A stretch of DNA of 64,000 nucleotides from Maridesulfovibrio ferrireducens (GCF_016342405.1 NZ_JAEINN010000012.1:92936-156935), one strand, 5' to 3'. Shown: positions 41,807-50,854, numbered from the stretch's first letter. A program made the numbers and translations. The notes: generated by a model not told the origin, from the sequence alone.

Positions 41807-43338
41807 TATGCGGCTCCCGTTTTTGGGATTTCTTCTTCTTGTTCTTCCGGCTCATCCGGGTAGGTCTGCACATTGGCAGGGTCGAGTACAGGCAAGTTGA
41901 GTTTTTTCCGATAATTTTGTTCTACTGCTTCTTGCTCAAACTCTTCGCGCCAGTCTTTGCCCTGTTCGCCTAAAACTTCTTTGTATGTTTTCTGGCCAGT
42001 TGCGATTGCACGTTCATTTGCTTTTGCTTCTTTGTCTGGATCGATGTGTCCGCGCGGTGGCGGTGTCCAACGGCATGCTGTCCAGAGTCTCATTGCTTCG
42101 TAAAAGCCGGGTGCTCCGGCAGGAATTTTCCAGTAACCGCGCAAGTAGGCTTCTTCCAGAACCATGATGCGGATAGGTTGCAAAAAATGCCGAACCAGCC
42201 AACCGCGATACACTTCAAATTCACGCCAGCTTTCAAGCAGTGCGGCTCTTGCAGATGAATAATTTGTTTCCGAAAAATCTTTGATAACCTGATGATAAGG
42301 AAGCCCTGCAGCGGCGGCTAAGGTTCTGATTACGGTCTTGAAAAAGGGGTCAAAATTATTGCCCGGACGGTCCGAGGAAATCGGATTAACTGTTTCGCCG
42401 GGGTTGGTGTAAAGGATCTGTCCGGCATCAACATTCTGATACCAACGCGGATCCCAATCTTTCGACATTGGATCATCAAAACCTTCGGGAGGGATGGCTC
42501 GTTCAATAGCAATAGGGAAAGAGGCCGTGACGATTTGAGCAATCAGCTCGTAATCGAGAAAATCGTATTTATCGCGGAAAAGTTTAATGACCGGAGCAAG
42601 AATAGAAACTCCGCGCACCTGTTCAGGATCGACAGAGCGGAAGCAATGAAAAAAGCGGCGGCGGTGTCCGGCTTTGGCTTTGTAATATGTATATGATTCG
42701 GGGTCGTTTATTTCTGCCGGAGTGTGAATGTAGTAGCCATCAACCTCACCGTCTTCGTCAAAATTGATGCCGTCCCGTAGATAAGGAGACATCAATTCGT
42801 TCGGTGGTGTTTTTAATCTCAGCGGATGGATATCTTGCAGAGTAAAAGAAAAATTGCGCTGTTTACGAGTCCTAGCCGGTTCGTCGAGAAATCTGCACAA
42901 GTAGCAGAATTCCCCGAACGGAATCAAAGTAGAAACTGATAAAGCCTGAATGTCTGCAAAATGGAGTAGGCCTCCGATATGAGCTTCACTTGTCCAGAGT
43001 TCGAAAGCTTCTTCTTGCGCGGATTCTATTTCGAGAATTTGATCCGCTGTAAGGTTTAATTTTTTCGCAGCAAGAGACGATTGTGGACGGATGCCCGGTC
43101 CAGCTACGTTTGTTGTGAGAGTCGAGCGGATGGACGCGGCGTGTCCGTCATTGGAGACAATGTCTTCCGTGCGAGTCTGCATGCGCTCACGGTCGAGCCG
43201 TTCACTGCCGCGGTGAGCGCGTTGAGGATTCCAATTCGCCATCGTGCCGCCATGACTTGCCCCGACACGACGAACAGGACGAATGGCATTAGCACGAGCG
43301 CCAGCCTTAAGGCGTTTTATCTTGCGAAGGGCATTCAT
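41806..43338 (-). CDS. Portal protein (lambda gpB-like)
   Basis: 510 residues. Phage_portal_2 family: RNLFHCFR-type basic region seen as GHRRRFFHCFR, GVSILAPVIKLFRDKYDFLDYE, AAAAGLPYHQVIKDFSETNYSSARAALLE cut here by the family core, and SWREFEVYRGWLVRHFLQP. Forms the dodecameric DNA gate of the head. It follows gpW by a one-base overlap. Confidence 0.94.
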   Translation of the reverse strand: MNALRKIKRLKAGARANAIRPVRRVGASHGGTMANWNPQRAHRGSERLDRERMQTRTEDIVSNDGHAASIRSTLTTNVAGPGIRPQSSLAAKKLNLTADQILEIESAQEEAFELWTSEAHIGGLLHFADIQALSVSTLIPFGEFCYLCRFLDEPARTRKQRNFSFTLQDIHPLRLKTPPNELMSPYLRDGINFDEDGEVDGYYIHTPAEINDPESYTYYKAKAGHRRRFFHCFRSVDPEQVRGVSILAPVIKLFRDKYDFLDYELIAQIVTASFPIAIERAIPPEGFDDPMSKDWDPRWYQNVDAGQILYTNPGETVNPISSDRPGNNFDPFFKTVIRTLAAAAGLPYHQVIKDFSETNYSSARAALLESWREFEVYRGWLVRHFLQPIRIMVLEEAYLRGYWKIPAGAPGFYEAMRLWTACRWTPPPRGHIDPDKEAKANERAIATGQKTYKEVLGEQGKDWREEFEQEAVEQNYRKKLNLPVLDPANVQTYPDEPEEQEEEIPKTGAA

Positions 43339-43580
43339 TAGAATACCCGCCCGATTCTGGCAGTGAAGATGCGAGGCTTGGAAGTACCTGCGCGGCGGCG
43401 TTGTTCTGCCGCGATATCGCCGAGCATTTCTTTTAATTTGGGAATTTCAGCGCGTTCAAAAGACTGACCAGCAACGGTGTAGCTTTTGTTCATAGCGCAA
43501 GCGAGAAGACCTTTCTTGCATTCAGAGGAAAGGTCTTCAAGTTCAGCATCAGAGAAGGGTTCTAAGTAGTTGCCAGACAT
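43338..43580 (-). CDS. Head-tail connector gpW-like protein
   Basis: 80 residues between the portal gene and a 170-bp gap. Helical with a beta-like YTVAGQSFERAEIPKLKEML segment typical of gpW-family connectors that stabilise DNA in the head, including the A-x-I/P-K-L-x-x-x-L core. A basic C-terminus follows. Confidence 0.8.
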   Translation of the reverse strand: MSGNYLEPFSDAELEDLSSECKKGLLACAMNKSYTVAGQSFERAEIPKLKEMLGDIAAEQRRRAGTSKPRIFTARIGRVF

Positions 43581-43587
43581 GAATGCA

Positions 43588-43650
43588 CGTTAAATCATGG
43601 GGGGATTTAACGCACGGACAGGTGCGGACTGATTCAGACACGCACGGACA
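43588..43650. promoter_or_regulatory. Hairpin and direct repeats upstream of the head operon
   Basis: CGTTAAATC (43588-43596) and GATTTAACG (43604-43612) form a 9-bp hairpin just 8 bp upstream of the leftward gpW start. CGCACGGACA occurs at 43611-43620 and again at 43641-43650, a 30-bp (about three helical turns) period. Together with the 170-bp gap this looks like a late promoter with activator sites, or the end of a leader. Confidence 0.45.
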
Positions 43651-43749
43651 CTAATTTTTTAACATACTGATATTATTTACTTAAAAAAATAAAAAATAAA
43701 GATTGATTAATAAGTTTTATTAAGAGTCTGTAATAGTTGATGTTTTGTT

Positions 43750-44571
43750 TTAGTTTCTTGTCCTGCGAGTCTGTCTTCCGAATGGTTCGGTTAGTCCGAC
43801 ACGGTATTTGATGCACCCACTTTTAAATTTATCAAACCGCTCGGTCATCAGTTCTCCCCATTTTTTGATACTAGGCGGGGCTACTTTATTCTTTTTACAA
43901 AAAAGCTTGAAGTCGTGATACAGCTTAGTTGCCCGCTCGCCTTTTTGCAGGGCTGGTGCAAGCCGTTTGACTGCCCATTGCTGGAACATATGCTCGTCAA
44001 GGATAAGCCCGTCCGAGTTAGGACAATAGCGTACAGGCGGCAAGCCTTCCAGCTCGTGCGCTACGGACGGCTTAGCGGCAAGCATGGAACAATATTTGAC
44101 GTACAGAGCATCAAAATCGTCAAGATTCCCACCTGCGTGTTTCACCATCTGCATGGCGGCATTCATTGCCGTGGTGCGTAGGGCCGGTTTTAAGAACAGG
44201 GCCGCATCTGGCAAATTTAAATTAGGTTCAGCGAAAAGAGGCTTGCATTCGTATGTTCCTGTTTTACGCAAAGTGGGTAACACTTCGGACGTTACCCACT
44301 TGCGGAATTTCTTTGCTTCGGGTTTGCGGGAGCGGAAGATTAACGAATATAGGCCGGATTCGGAAACAACAGTAATATTTTGTTCGCCTCCAAGGGTGTA
44401 AGCATTGCTTACCCCCTTTTCATCTTCGTCAAGTCCTTGGATAGCCATTCGGTGGTTTGAATGTTCCAAAACATCGCAAACATCTTTAGCCAAAAACCAA
44501 GGTTGAGTATCACGCATAATTACCCGCACAAGATTATCGCCAAAATCGAAGGGAATAATATTATTCTGCAT
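43750..44571 (-). CDS. Phage antirepressor-like protein, BRO-N domain
   Basis: 273 residues from ATG 44571, overlapping the upstream stop by 11 bp. BRO-N domain at 5-110: VRVIMRDTQPWFLAKDVCDVL is cut here by convention, then GLDEDEKG, VSESGLYSLIFRSRKPEAKKFRKWV and VLPTLRKTG. Proteins of this family bind DNA or neutralise repressors. The C-terminal half is unlike the common ANT/KilAC domains and carries a helical basic region (about 200-260). It ends the small-gene cluster before the head operon. Confidence 0.85.
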   Translation of the reverse strand: MQNNIIPFDFGDNLVRVIMRDTQPWFLAKDVCDVLEHSNHRMAIQGLDEDEKGVSNAYTLGGEQNITVVSESGLYSLIFRSRKPEAKKFRKWVTSEVLPTLRKTGTYECKPLFAEPNLNLPDAALFLKPALRTTAMNAAMQMVKHAGGNLDDFDALYVKYCSMLAAKPSVAHELEGLPPVRYCPNSDGLILDEHMFQQWAVKRLAPALQKGERATKLYHDFKLFCKKNKVAPPSIKKWGELMTERFDKFKSGCIKYRVGLTEPFGRQTRRTRN

Positions 44572-44965
44572 GGCACAACTCTTTTCTAAGCAAGGCAACC
44601 GTGTTTGATATTTTCCTGTCCATAGTCTTGCAAAGTTCATCCATGAGGATAGCCATTGAAGCGTGTTCTTCTCTATCTGCAACATCAGCCAGAGAGCTGA
44701 AAAGCGAAGAGCATAAAAACAAGTTTCTTTCTACTGTGTGAAGCAATTCTTCTTTATCTGGATTTTTCGGGCGGTTTTTATCTGAGATCAAACAGGAAAA
44801 ATTAAGATTAAGTTCTGTTGCTTTTTCGTATATAAGGCCAAGAAGAACATCGTTCTTTTCTGTCTTGGTGCTGTCGAATCGATTGGACATGGAAGCCAGA
44901 TCTTTAAGCTGGTTCAATGCGGAGTCCAGATCAGACTTGCGGAGAGTGATGGTTTCATAACTCAT
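44561..44965 (-). CDS. Hypothetical phage protein
   Basis: 134 residues, helical and soluble, with two Cys clusters in the middle. SALNQLKDLASMSNRF and DELCKTMDRKISNTVALLRK suggest helical pairing. Overlaps the BRO-N start and the upstream stop (ATGA). No family recognised. Confidence 0.6.
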   Translation of the reverse strand: MSYETITLRKSDLDSALNQLKDLASMSNRFDSTKTEKNDVLLGLIYEKATELNLNFSCLISDKNRPKNPDKEELLHTVERNLFLCSSLFSSLADVADREEHASMAILMDELCKTMDRKISNTVALLRKELCHAE

Positions 44966-45177
44966 GACTGACCACCTCCGAGAAACTTGATTCGTATTTC
45001 ACCGTTGCCACGAATCACCATCACAGAAGGGTTATTGTGCGTGTCGGTAAGATAACTGATAAATTTAGTCATTTCACCCCATGCGTGACTGGCTGGCATT
45101 GTTCTGCCTGAAAAACCTTTAGCCAGTTGGCAAGTCGCTTTTGGGGATTTTGAAGGGAATGGTATAACATTACTCAT
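44962..45177 (-). CDS. Small hypothetical phage protein
   Basis: 71 residues from ATG 45177 (GGAGG upstream, overlapping the previous stop by 8 bp). Opens SNVIPFPSKSPKA and ends with a beta-rich VMVIRGNGEIRIKFLGG. No family recognised. Confidence 0.6.
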   Translation of the reverse strand: MSNVIPFPSKSPKATCQLAKGFSGRTMPASHAWGEMTKFISYLTDTHNNPSVMVIRGNGEIRIKFLGGGQS

Positions 45178-45565
45178 GGTCAGAACCTCCGCGCAGGAGT
45201 TCCATAACCTTGGAATCAAGGCCATTCACAATGGAGTTGACTCGTTCGGTGATATCTTTATCCCCGGTGATTTTTGCAAGCAATTCAAAGGGGCGGGTAA
45301 GCCTAGCAATCTGTTTGAGTATGTCAGCTTTTGAAACCACGGTAATACCGTTTTCAGAAAAGCTTTCTACCTCGCATATAAAACTGTTGTGTAAAGTGTC
45401 CGCTGAGTCGCAGAGCATTTCGGAAAGTTCGTAAACGGGAGTGTAGTCGGGTAAATCCGGGAGGCAGTCCAGATATTCAGTAATCTCTGACAGCTTAATA
45501 AGAGCGTGATTCTGGATAGTTTCATCAAGAAGGGTAACGGGAAGGGAAATTGGGTTGGTACTCAT
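45170..45565 (-). CDS. Hypothetical phage protein, first gene of a small operon
   Basis: 131 residues from ATG 45565 behind AAGGAG; a much longer frame from 45694 would cover a structured non-coding region and is rejected. Mostly helical (LLDETIQNHALIKLSEITEYL; ADILKQIARLTRPFELLAKI). No family recognised. Confidence 0.65.
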   Translation of the reverse strand: MSTNPISLPVTLLDETIQNHALIKLSEITEYLDCLPDLPDYTPVYELSEMLCDSADTLHNSFICEVESFSENGITVVSKADILKQIARLTRPFELLAKITGDKDITERVNSIVNGLDSKVMELLRGGSDHE

Positions 45566-45978
45566 GCGAGTAGCTCCTTGTGTAAAGTGTTTGAATACTT
45601 TTGGGTAATTGCCGGGAGCTTCAAACAACGCCACAAGGTGCGCCCTGTAAATTTTCCCCCGAAGGGTATTGTATAATTTACAGACTCCCGACAAAATATA
45701 AGAGCAGAATTACTATGCCCGAAAAAGGATGCGACAAAAATTGGGCATAAAAAAGCCACTGCTGACGGGAGCGGATATCCGCCTTGTGTTGTAGAGTGTT
45801 TGAAGCTCTGGCGTTAGGTTGGAGAAAATTAGACTTGTTGTCAAGTAGAAAAATAAAAAAAAGCCGGGAGTGAAACACCCCTTCCCGTCAGTTAGGGGTC
45901 TAGCTATTTTGGGCCGAAGCCTTGGACATTTCACACCTCCCGGCTACTTTTGAATGCATAAATATAAGGATACGGTCA
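45566..45978. promoter_or_regulatory. 413-bp structured intergenic region with divergent promoters
   Basis: No convincing gene. Visible elements: hairpin TGTAAATT...AATTTACA (45647-45682) with an inner CCC-GAA-GGG; hairpin TATGCCC...GGGCATA (about 45714-45748); imperfect long inverted repeat between about 45608-45645 and 45768-45817. A large element at 45862-45945 closes with AGCCGGGAG / CTCCCGGCT and contains two inner stems, ACCCC/GGGGT and GGC-CGAA-GCC. Leftward, the last is followed by eight T, like a terminator. A rightward promoter TTGGAC-17-TACTTT (45922-45950) serves the SWIM gene. Confidence 0.55.
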
Positions 45979-47196
45979 ATGTGGAAAAATATAAAAAATA
46001 AGTTGAAGGAATTATTTTCTAGTTCTGTCGGCAAAGATAGGGAGAGCTCTGGCGTTTCTTTTAGTTCCAAAATGCATAAAGTTGAAAGTTTTACGACTCC
46101 GGGAGTGCATTACAATGTAGATTTAGAAAATATGAGTTGTGATTGTATAGATTGGGTTACTCGAAGAAGTGGATACTCAATTAATGACCCATTGAGAGTG
46201 TGCAAGCATTTATCCTTTTGCACCGGGCTTCCTAAACATTCAGCCCCTAATAGATATTCAAAGCCACGGGCTGCTAAAATGGAAGAGCAATCACCCCACC
46301 ACGGAAACAGAAAAATGTATATGCTTGATAAGGGGGCGTGGTACACTAAAAACAGCAGATTCAAAGAATTAAACGTTGAAACTCGTCAGGGTTCATATAC
46401 ATATTGTTTAACCCATAACTCTTGGAAGGGCGGCAATGTCCCCAAAAATGAGTTAAAAATAATCAGAGAGATTTTCAGCCTACCTGAAGACTTGCCAACT
46501 GGTGCCGTCCAGACTGTAGAACAAAAATTTTTAAATACTAGTGAGATTGAAGTCTGCGGGAAAGTAGAAGGTGAAAAGATTGTAGCGATAATTAATTATA
46601 ACAAAAGTTCACTGTGGCATCAGATCAAATTTAATAGAAAACAAATGTTTTGCTACACCAAGACTGAATCTCTACATACCTCCCAAAATTATTCATTACA
46701 ATCTTCCAGAGTTCATAATTTCTTGCACTTAGAAAAAGCCATTACTAATTGGGTTATAGCAGAAAAGGTAAAAGCTAGAGAGATTGTTTACCCTGCAGAA
46801 CATGCTCCAAAGAAGCCAGCCATGGAACGAAAACCAATACTTTCAGAGGAAGACCTAAAGACACGCCAGAGAGAGCGCAAACGTGCAATGCGATCTAAAC
46901 CAGTTACTCCAGAGGCTCTGGATAGCTTCAAAGAACTGAAATCCGTAATAGATCCCATGCTAAAAGAAGGATCAAAGCTAGTCCCACTCGACCGGAAAAA
47001 ATACTATGTTGCTGGTTTTAATTCCGGTGGCTGGCTTTGTCACTGGCATTACAAGACTAAGAATAAGTATATTGAAATATATGGGCAGGAAAAAATTGTT
47101 GTTGACTCATTCAATGGAGTTGAAAAACGGTTTAAGAAAGAGTTTTTGAGAGCTCTCGAAGGTAAAGGATTAAATGAAAGCTCGGATATATTTTGA
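45979..47196 (+). CDS. SWIM zinc-finger-like protein (reversed moron)
   Basis: 405 residues from ATG 45979 (AAGGA upstream; a longer frame from 45922 would start inside the promoter). N-terminal region (about 35-80) has the SWIM pattern C-x-C...C-x-H: MSCDCIDW, then RVCKHLSF. The middle is basic and beta-rich. A Lys/Arg-rich linker (about 275-310) leads to a C-terminal domain with YYVAGFNSGGWLCHWHYKTK. The gene faces opposite to the late operon and is AT-rich, signs of separate acquisition. SWIM domains bind DNA or protein; function here is unknown, possibly phage defence. Confidence 0.7.
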   Translation: MWKNIKNKLKELFSSSVGKDRESSGVSFSSKMHKVESFTTPGVHYNVDLENMSCDCIDWVTRRSGYSINDPLRVCKHLSFCTGLPKHSAPNRYSKPRAAKMEEQSPHHGNRKMYMLDKGAWYTKNSRFKELNVETRQGSYTYCLTHNSWKGGNVPKNELKIIREIFSLPEDLPTGAVQTVEQKFLNTSEIEVCGKVEGEKIVAIINYNKSSLWHQIKFNRKQMFCYTKTESLHTSQNYSLQSSRVHNFLHLEKAITNWVIAEKVKAREIVYPAEHAPKKPAMERKPILSEEDLKTRQRERKRAMRSKPVTPEALDSFKELKSVIDPMLKEGSKLVPLDRKKYYVAGFNSGGWLCHWHYKTKNKYIEIYGQEKIVVDSFNGVEKRFKKEFLRALEGKGLNESSDIF

Positions 47197-47216
47197 AGTG
47201 AACTACAAAAGGCATG

Positions 47217-47759
47217 TTAATTTTTTTTATTCGTAAAAATATACCACATTACTGTGAATAAGAAACTTACCAGTGTAACCAAAATACCCGAGGTTAAATT
47301 TTTATTGAAATTCAACTCTGAATTTATACTCGCTGAGTATTTAAAAAAAGTTTGGTTTAAATTTTCTTTGAGTTCTTTGATTTCTTTTTGATTCTGGATT
47401 GTTAAATCTGTCAGTCTTGCGATTGATATAATTTGATCTGGATTTAAGGGAGAAATGCATTCTCGCAAAGCAAGGGTTTGATTACTAGTTTGGTTTATTC
47501 TGTTTTCAAGGTTTGCAATTTTATTAGCCCAAAAGAACTTGTCTTTTTCGGTACTGTTAAAATAAGTTAAGGTTTCTCTTAAATTTGGAAATGCAGAATT
47601 TGCTGATGGCAATTGTTGTATTCTTGAGTTTAAATCATCAGCGAAATGGATATTATTATAAGACTCCTTTAATGTCATATAGATTGTCACAGTACCAGCT
47701 AAGATTGATATTGTAATTAGGGCTAGCGTTATTATCTCTTTAAATCTAATTTTAATCAT
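47217..47759 (-). CDS. Membrane protein with periplasmic coiled coil (moron candidate)
   Basis: 180 residues. Membrane spans at both ends: about 9-30 (IITLALITISILAGTVTIYM) and about 155-174 (SGILVTLVSFLFTVMWYIF), with a ~120-residue polar, helical, Asn/Gln-rich region between them that should lie in the periplasm. AT-rich, no family recognised. Convergent with the SWIM gene (20-bp gap), suggesting the two came as a unit. Confidence 0.65.
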   Translation of the reverse strand: MIKIRFKEIITLALITISILAGTVTIYMTLKESYNNIHFADDLNSRIQQLPSANSAFPNLRETLTYFNSTEKDKFFWANKIANLENRINQTSNQTLALRECISPLNPDQIISIARLTDLTIQNQKEIKELKENLNQTFFKYSASINSELNFNKNLTSGILVTLVSFLFTVMWYIFTNKKN

Positions 47760-47805
47760 AAATATTTTCTTTTGTTGGTAAGATTATTTACTGAATTGTT
47801 TAGTG

Positions 47806-47997
47806 TTATTTACCATTTAAATCAACTCTATATTTCTCTTTATATGCTTCAATATCAGAAGCAGGAATCCGAATAGATGGCCCGACTTTAAAAGCATTTG
47901 GAAACTCACCCTTTGATACTAAGTCCCAGAATTTACTTTTGCCACATATTAGGATTTTTTGAACATCCAACCTGTTGAAATTGCGCTCAATACTCAT
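47806..47997 (-). CDS. AlpA/excisionase-like helix-turn-helix protein
   Basis: 63 residues from ATG 47997, overlapping the terminase stop as TAATG. MerR-like small winged helix: FNRLDVQKILICGKSKFWDL, a turn, then FPNAFKVGPSIRIPASDIEAY; the recognition helix and wing are those of AlpA-type regulators. A second such protein besides the one next to int; it may regulate late genes or DNA packaging. Confidence 0.75.
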   Translation of the reverse strand: MSIERNFNRLDVQKILICGKSKFWDLVSKGEFPNAFKVGPSIRIPASDIEAYKEKYRVDLNGK

Positions 47998-49907
47998 TAC
48001 CACCCCCCTCGACCACGCCCACCAAAAGCCCCACCCCTCGGAGTCCCTGATGAATTAATCGGAGGCGGTCCGCTGTTAGCTTTCTTCGGTTTACTAAGAT
48101 GTTCAGCAAGACTTTCCAGTGTTGGTTTCCACTGAAAATGAGTCATAGCTATATGTGTACAAAGTGTATCGAGATAGTGGTTGTCCTTGCGAATGGCCTT
48201 CCATACCTCCTTTTTCTTTTTAGAATCCCACTGCAACCGTTCTGATAGAATCTGTCTGATATATAATTCATCAGTATCGGCATGAAACCATATTGGTTCT
48301 TCTTCACAACCTTCGGTTAATCTCCAAAATACTTCGGACTTGAATGCATCGGCATTGAGCAAGTAAAGTCGCAATCCGTTTTTCAATTTCTTACCTCCCG
48401 GCAATTGTTCAAGCAGTGACCATTTAACATTGACCCCTGGTGTATGATGACTCATGCCCTTGGTTCCGAAGATCAGTCCGGGCTTTTGTTTGAGTAACCA
48501 TCTGTAAACCTGCATTGTTCTGGATTCCTCAAGAGGACTATTGCGTGTGCCACCTGTATCGATAGCAGCGCGCCAAAAAGATAGCCGGTCTTGTGATCCT
48601 TCTTTGCGATATGAGGTCTTGTAAAGGAGCTGCTCGACTTCCTCAAAAGAACCTATTTTGCCGTAATCAAATATCCACTCTTGGCGTGGCTCTACCGCAT
48701 GAGCGCAAGCCGAATACCAGAAATGGTCTTTCTGGGTATCAATTGCGAGAGTTATAGCCGCCGCTTCTTTGGGCACTGTTTGTGATTGCAAATCAAGCCT
48801 GATGAACTTTTTAAGCATATCTTCATCTGCTAGAATTACGGTCGATTCATACGGGATTGCTCGGTGCGAATTATCGAACCACAGCATACCTTCCTGTCCT
48901 TCACGTCGCTTTTTAAAATAATCAGCCATTACTTTTGAAAGTGACATGGATTTGCACATCCAAGACGGCAAATGGAAACCAACAATGGTTGGATTCTTCA
49001 CTTTAGAATCAGTTGCCCAGAACCCCGCATCAAGAGCCTTGTCGCGGGTGTAATCCGACCATTCATACCCACAGTGAGGACAGACATATCTAGCTAGTTT
49101 CTTTTCTTCGATTAGAGCCGGATCGCGAACTTCATCTGGGACCTTGATGTTCTCGAATTCCATAACTTGCGGAGTTCTACAGACAACAGAAGGGCAGACT
49201 GCGTGATATTCATATATGGCTTGTGACTCGGCCTGCATGTCCTTCCATATTGTCGAATCTTCTTCGGTTTTACGCGGCTTGGTAAAGCGAAAAATTTTGT
49301 GTGTGCGCTTGTAGCCCCATGTTCTTTCTTCTGCCGTAGCAACCGAATTTTTGTTGGCGTTGGCATCTTCTTCGTCAATCAGCATCGTTTCGGCTGAGAA
49401 GGAAGACATACGCATTTCAGATCCACACCAAATGCCGAGAATCATGGAACCGTCTTTTAATTGGATTTGAGATTTCTGTTCAGCGTATCGACTTGGAGAA
49501 ATAAGAGAACGTAGAAAGGGACTGCCGTTCAGATGATAAGTTAACCTTTCAGTAAAAACTCGCTCAATAGCGCCTTCATCCGGCATCGCAATTCCGAGCG
49601 GTCCGGGCCGCCGAGAAATACGGGCAAGAGCACACGCGTATGCGATGGTTGTTTTCTTGCTTCCCTGCGATGGCCCGACAAAAAATACTTTACGAACTTC
49701 AGGACGATCCCACATGTCCATCATAAACTTTGCATGCGGAACTTCTTTCGGGTCCCAGAGGCTACCTTTTTGTGGACCGGCTGCAAGTTTGAAATTTTTG
49801 CAAGCCCATTCATAAGTCGGTGTCTGGGGCCGCATTGCAAATACAGCTTTTTCACCAGGGAAAAAATTTATGATGGGGGCTGTGGTCATGACTAGCACAT
49901 GCTCCAT
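47997..49907 (-). CDS. Terminase large subunit (lambda GpA family)
   Basis: 636 residues (ATG 49889 is an alternative start). ATP-driven DNA translocase and nuclease that packages DNA at the portal. GpA landmarks: YEWACKNFKLAAGPQKGSLWD, P-loop-like GPSQGSKKT (78-86, with the atypical form of this family), acidic DEEDANA (Walker B region), a CPHCGYEWSD zinc knuckle, DTQKDHFWYS and DTGGT in the nuclease domain. Gly/Arg-rich tail (GGRGRGGW). GpA-type terminases usually cut at cos sites, so the phage ends are probably cohesive. Confidence 0.94.
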   Translation of the reverse strand: MEHVLVMTTAPIINFFPGEKAVFAMRPQTPTYEWACKNFKLAAGPQKGSLWDPKEVPHAKFMMDMWDRPEVRKVFFVGPSQGSKKTTIAYACALARISRRPGPLGIAMPDEGAIERVFTERLTYHLNGSPFLRSLISPSRYAEQKSQIQLKDGSMILGIWCGSEMRMSSFSAETMLIDEEDANANKNSVATAEERTWGYKRTHKIFRFTKPRKTEEDSTIWKDMQAESQAIYEYHAVCPSVVCRTPQVMEFENIKVPDEVRDPALIEEKKLARYVCPHCGYEWSDYTRDKALDAGFWATDSKVKNPTIVGFHLPSWMCKSMSLSKVMADYFKKRREGQEGMLWFDNSHRAIPYESTVILADEDMLKKFIRLDLQSQTVPKEAAAITLAIDTQKDHFWYSACAHAVEPRQEWIFDYGKIGSFEEVEQLLYKTSYRKEGSQDRLSFWRAAIDTGGTRNSPLEESRTMQVYRWLLKQKPGLIFGTKGMSHHTPGVNVKWSLLEQLPGGKKLKNGLRLYLLNADAFKSEVFWRLTEGCEEEPIWFHADTDELYIRQILSERLQWDSKKKKEVWKAIRKDNHYLDTLCTHIAMTHFQWKPTLESLAEHLSKPKKANSGPPPINSSGTPRGGAFGGRGRGGW

Positions 49908-50854
49908 TTGCGAGTTAAATCAAACGATGCATGAATTTCCATCAGACTTGCTCCTGAATCAATGAGAGAAATCAGTTCCATTGTGACTTCAATTTCCTTC
50001 TCTTTTCTTTCTTCTATCCATTCGCGCATCAAGTTAGACATTTCTTCAGTCTGCCAAGTCCCGTCCGAAAAAGGGTGTAAAAGGGCGTTTATATCCGCAG
50101 TGAACAACTCGATAAATCCTGACTGCCGTTCCATTATTTTAACCGCTAATTCAGGTGCTTTAGATTTATCAATACCAAGATCATCAAGCATTTTAGCAGC
50201 AACTTCTTCGTCGGCTCCGAAAATTCCAGCAATAGGATCAGCCATTTTTTCAGCCCAATTCTCAAGAGCATATCGAAAAATTTGCGCCCGTTTAGAAAAT
50301 TCGAAATTTACAGCATCAGCTGGGAAAAGGGCTTTAATTTCTTTGCCTAATTTCCTTTCAAGAATTTCATTTTGTAGCCTAGTTTTACGGGCAGATTCAC
50401 TGGCATCAATGGCTTTGGATTCAAGCGTTTTAGCCGAAGCCGCTTGCTCACGAGCCGAAGGCGTTTTGTTCGACAGTCCTTTTGCCAGTACATATTTTCG
50501 GACGATGCTATCGGAGATCAGCCCGTTTTCTCCTTTCGGAAGCATGGATTTATCTGCATAAACTTGAGATTGGGAAATTTTGTAGCCTTGTTCTTTAAGA
50601 TGTTTATGAACTTCTGAAAGGTTTTTAAATCCTGTAGGAGTCTCTTTGCCTTCCTCTGGAAAATACTTGAGCCACATTTGTTCAATGGCTTGCTCAAAAC
50701 CGCGCTTTGCCGCATCCCAATTCTTTTTGTTTTTTACTGTTGATGCCACGCTATAAGATTTTAAATTATCGACTACAGCGTTATTCAGAACGACAAGTTC
50801 AGTTTTGTCGTTCTGAGAAACTACTTCGATAAGTTTATTGAATTTTTCCTGCAT
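49892..50854 (-). CDS. Terminase small subunit-like packaging protein
   Basis: 320 residues from ATG 50854, overlapping the upstream stop by 20 bp. Directly before the large terminase, the usual place for the DNA-recognition subunit. A helical middle (LSEVHKHLKEQGYKISQSQVY) may be a helix-turn-helix, and a long coiled coil with TRLQNEILERKLGKEIKALF follows, as in phage packaging Nu1-like proteins. Longer than lambda Nu1 (181 aa). Identity rests mainly on position and coiled-coil layout. Confidence 0.7.
   Translation of the reverse strand: MQEKFNKLIEVVSQNDKTELVVLNNAVVDNLKSYSVASTVKNKKNWDAAKRGFEQAIEQMWLKYFPEEGKETPTGFKNLSEVHKHLKEQGYKISQSQVYADKSMLPKGENGLISDSIVRKYVLAKGLSNKTPSAREQAASAKTLESKAIDASESARKTRLQNEILERKLGKEIKALFPADAVNFEFSKRAQIFRYALENWAEKMADPIAGIFGADEEVAAKMLDDLGIDKSKAPELAVKIMERQSGFIELFTADINALLHPFSDGTWQTEEMSNLMREWIEERKEKEIEVTMELISLIDSGASLMEIHASFDLTRKWSMC

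Noticed and set aside
45170..45694. 174-codon long form of the gene ending at 45170
   Set aside because: The extra N-terminus would cover the hairpin region, while an AAGGAG site stands before the ATG at 45565.
49962..50561. 199-codon plus-strand ORF
   Set aside because: Antisense to the helical terminase small subunit; Ser-rich composition typical of a shadow frame.
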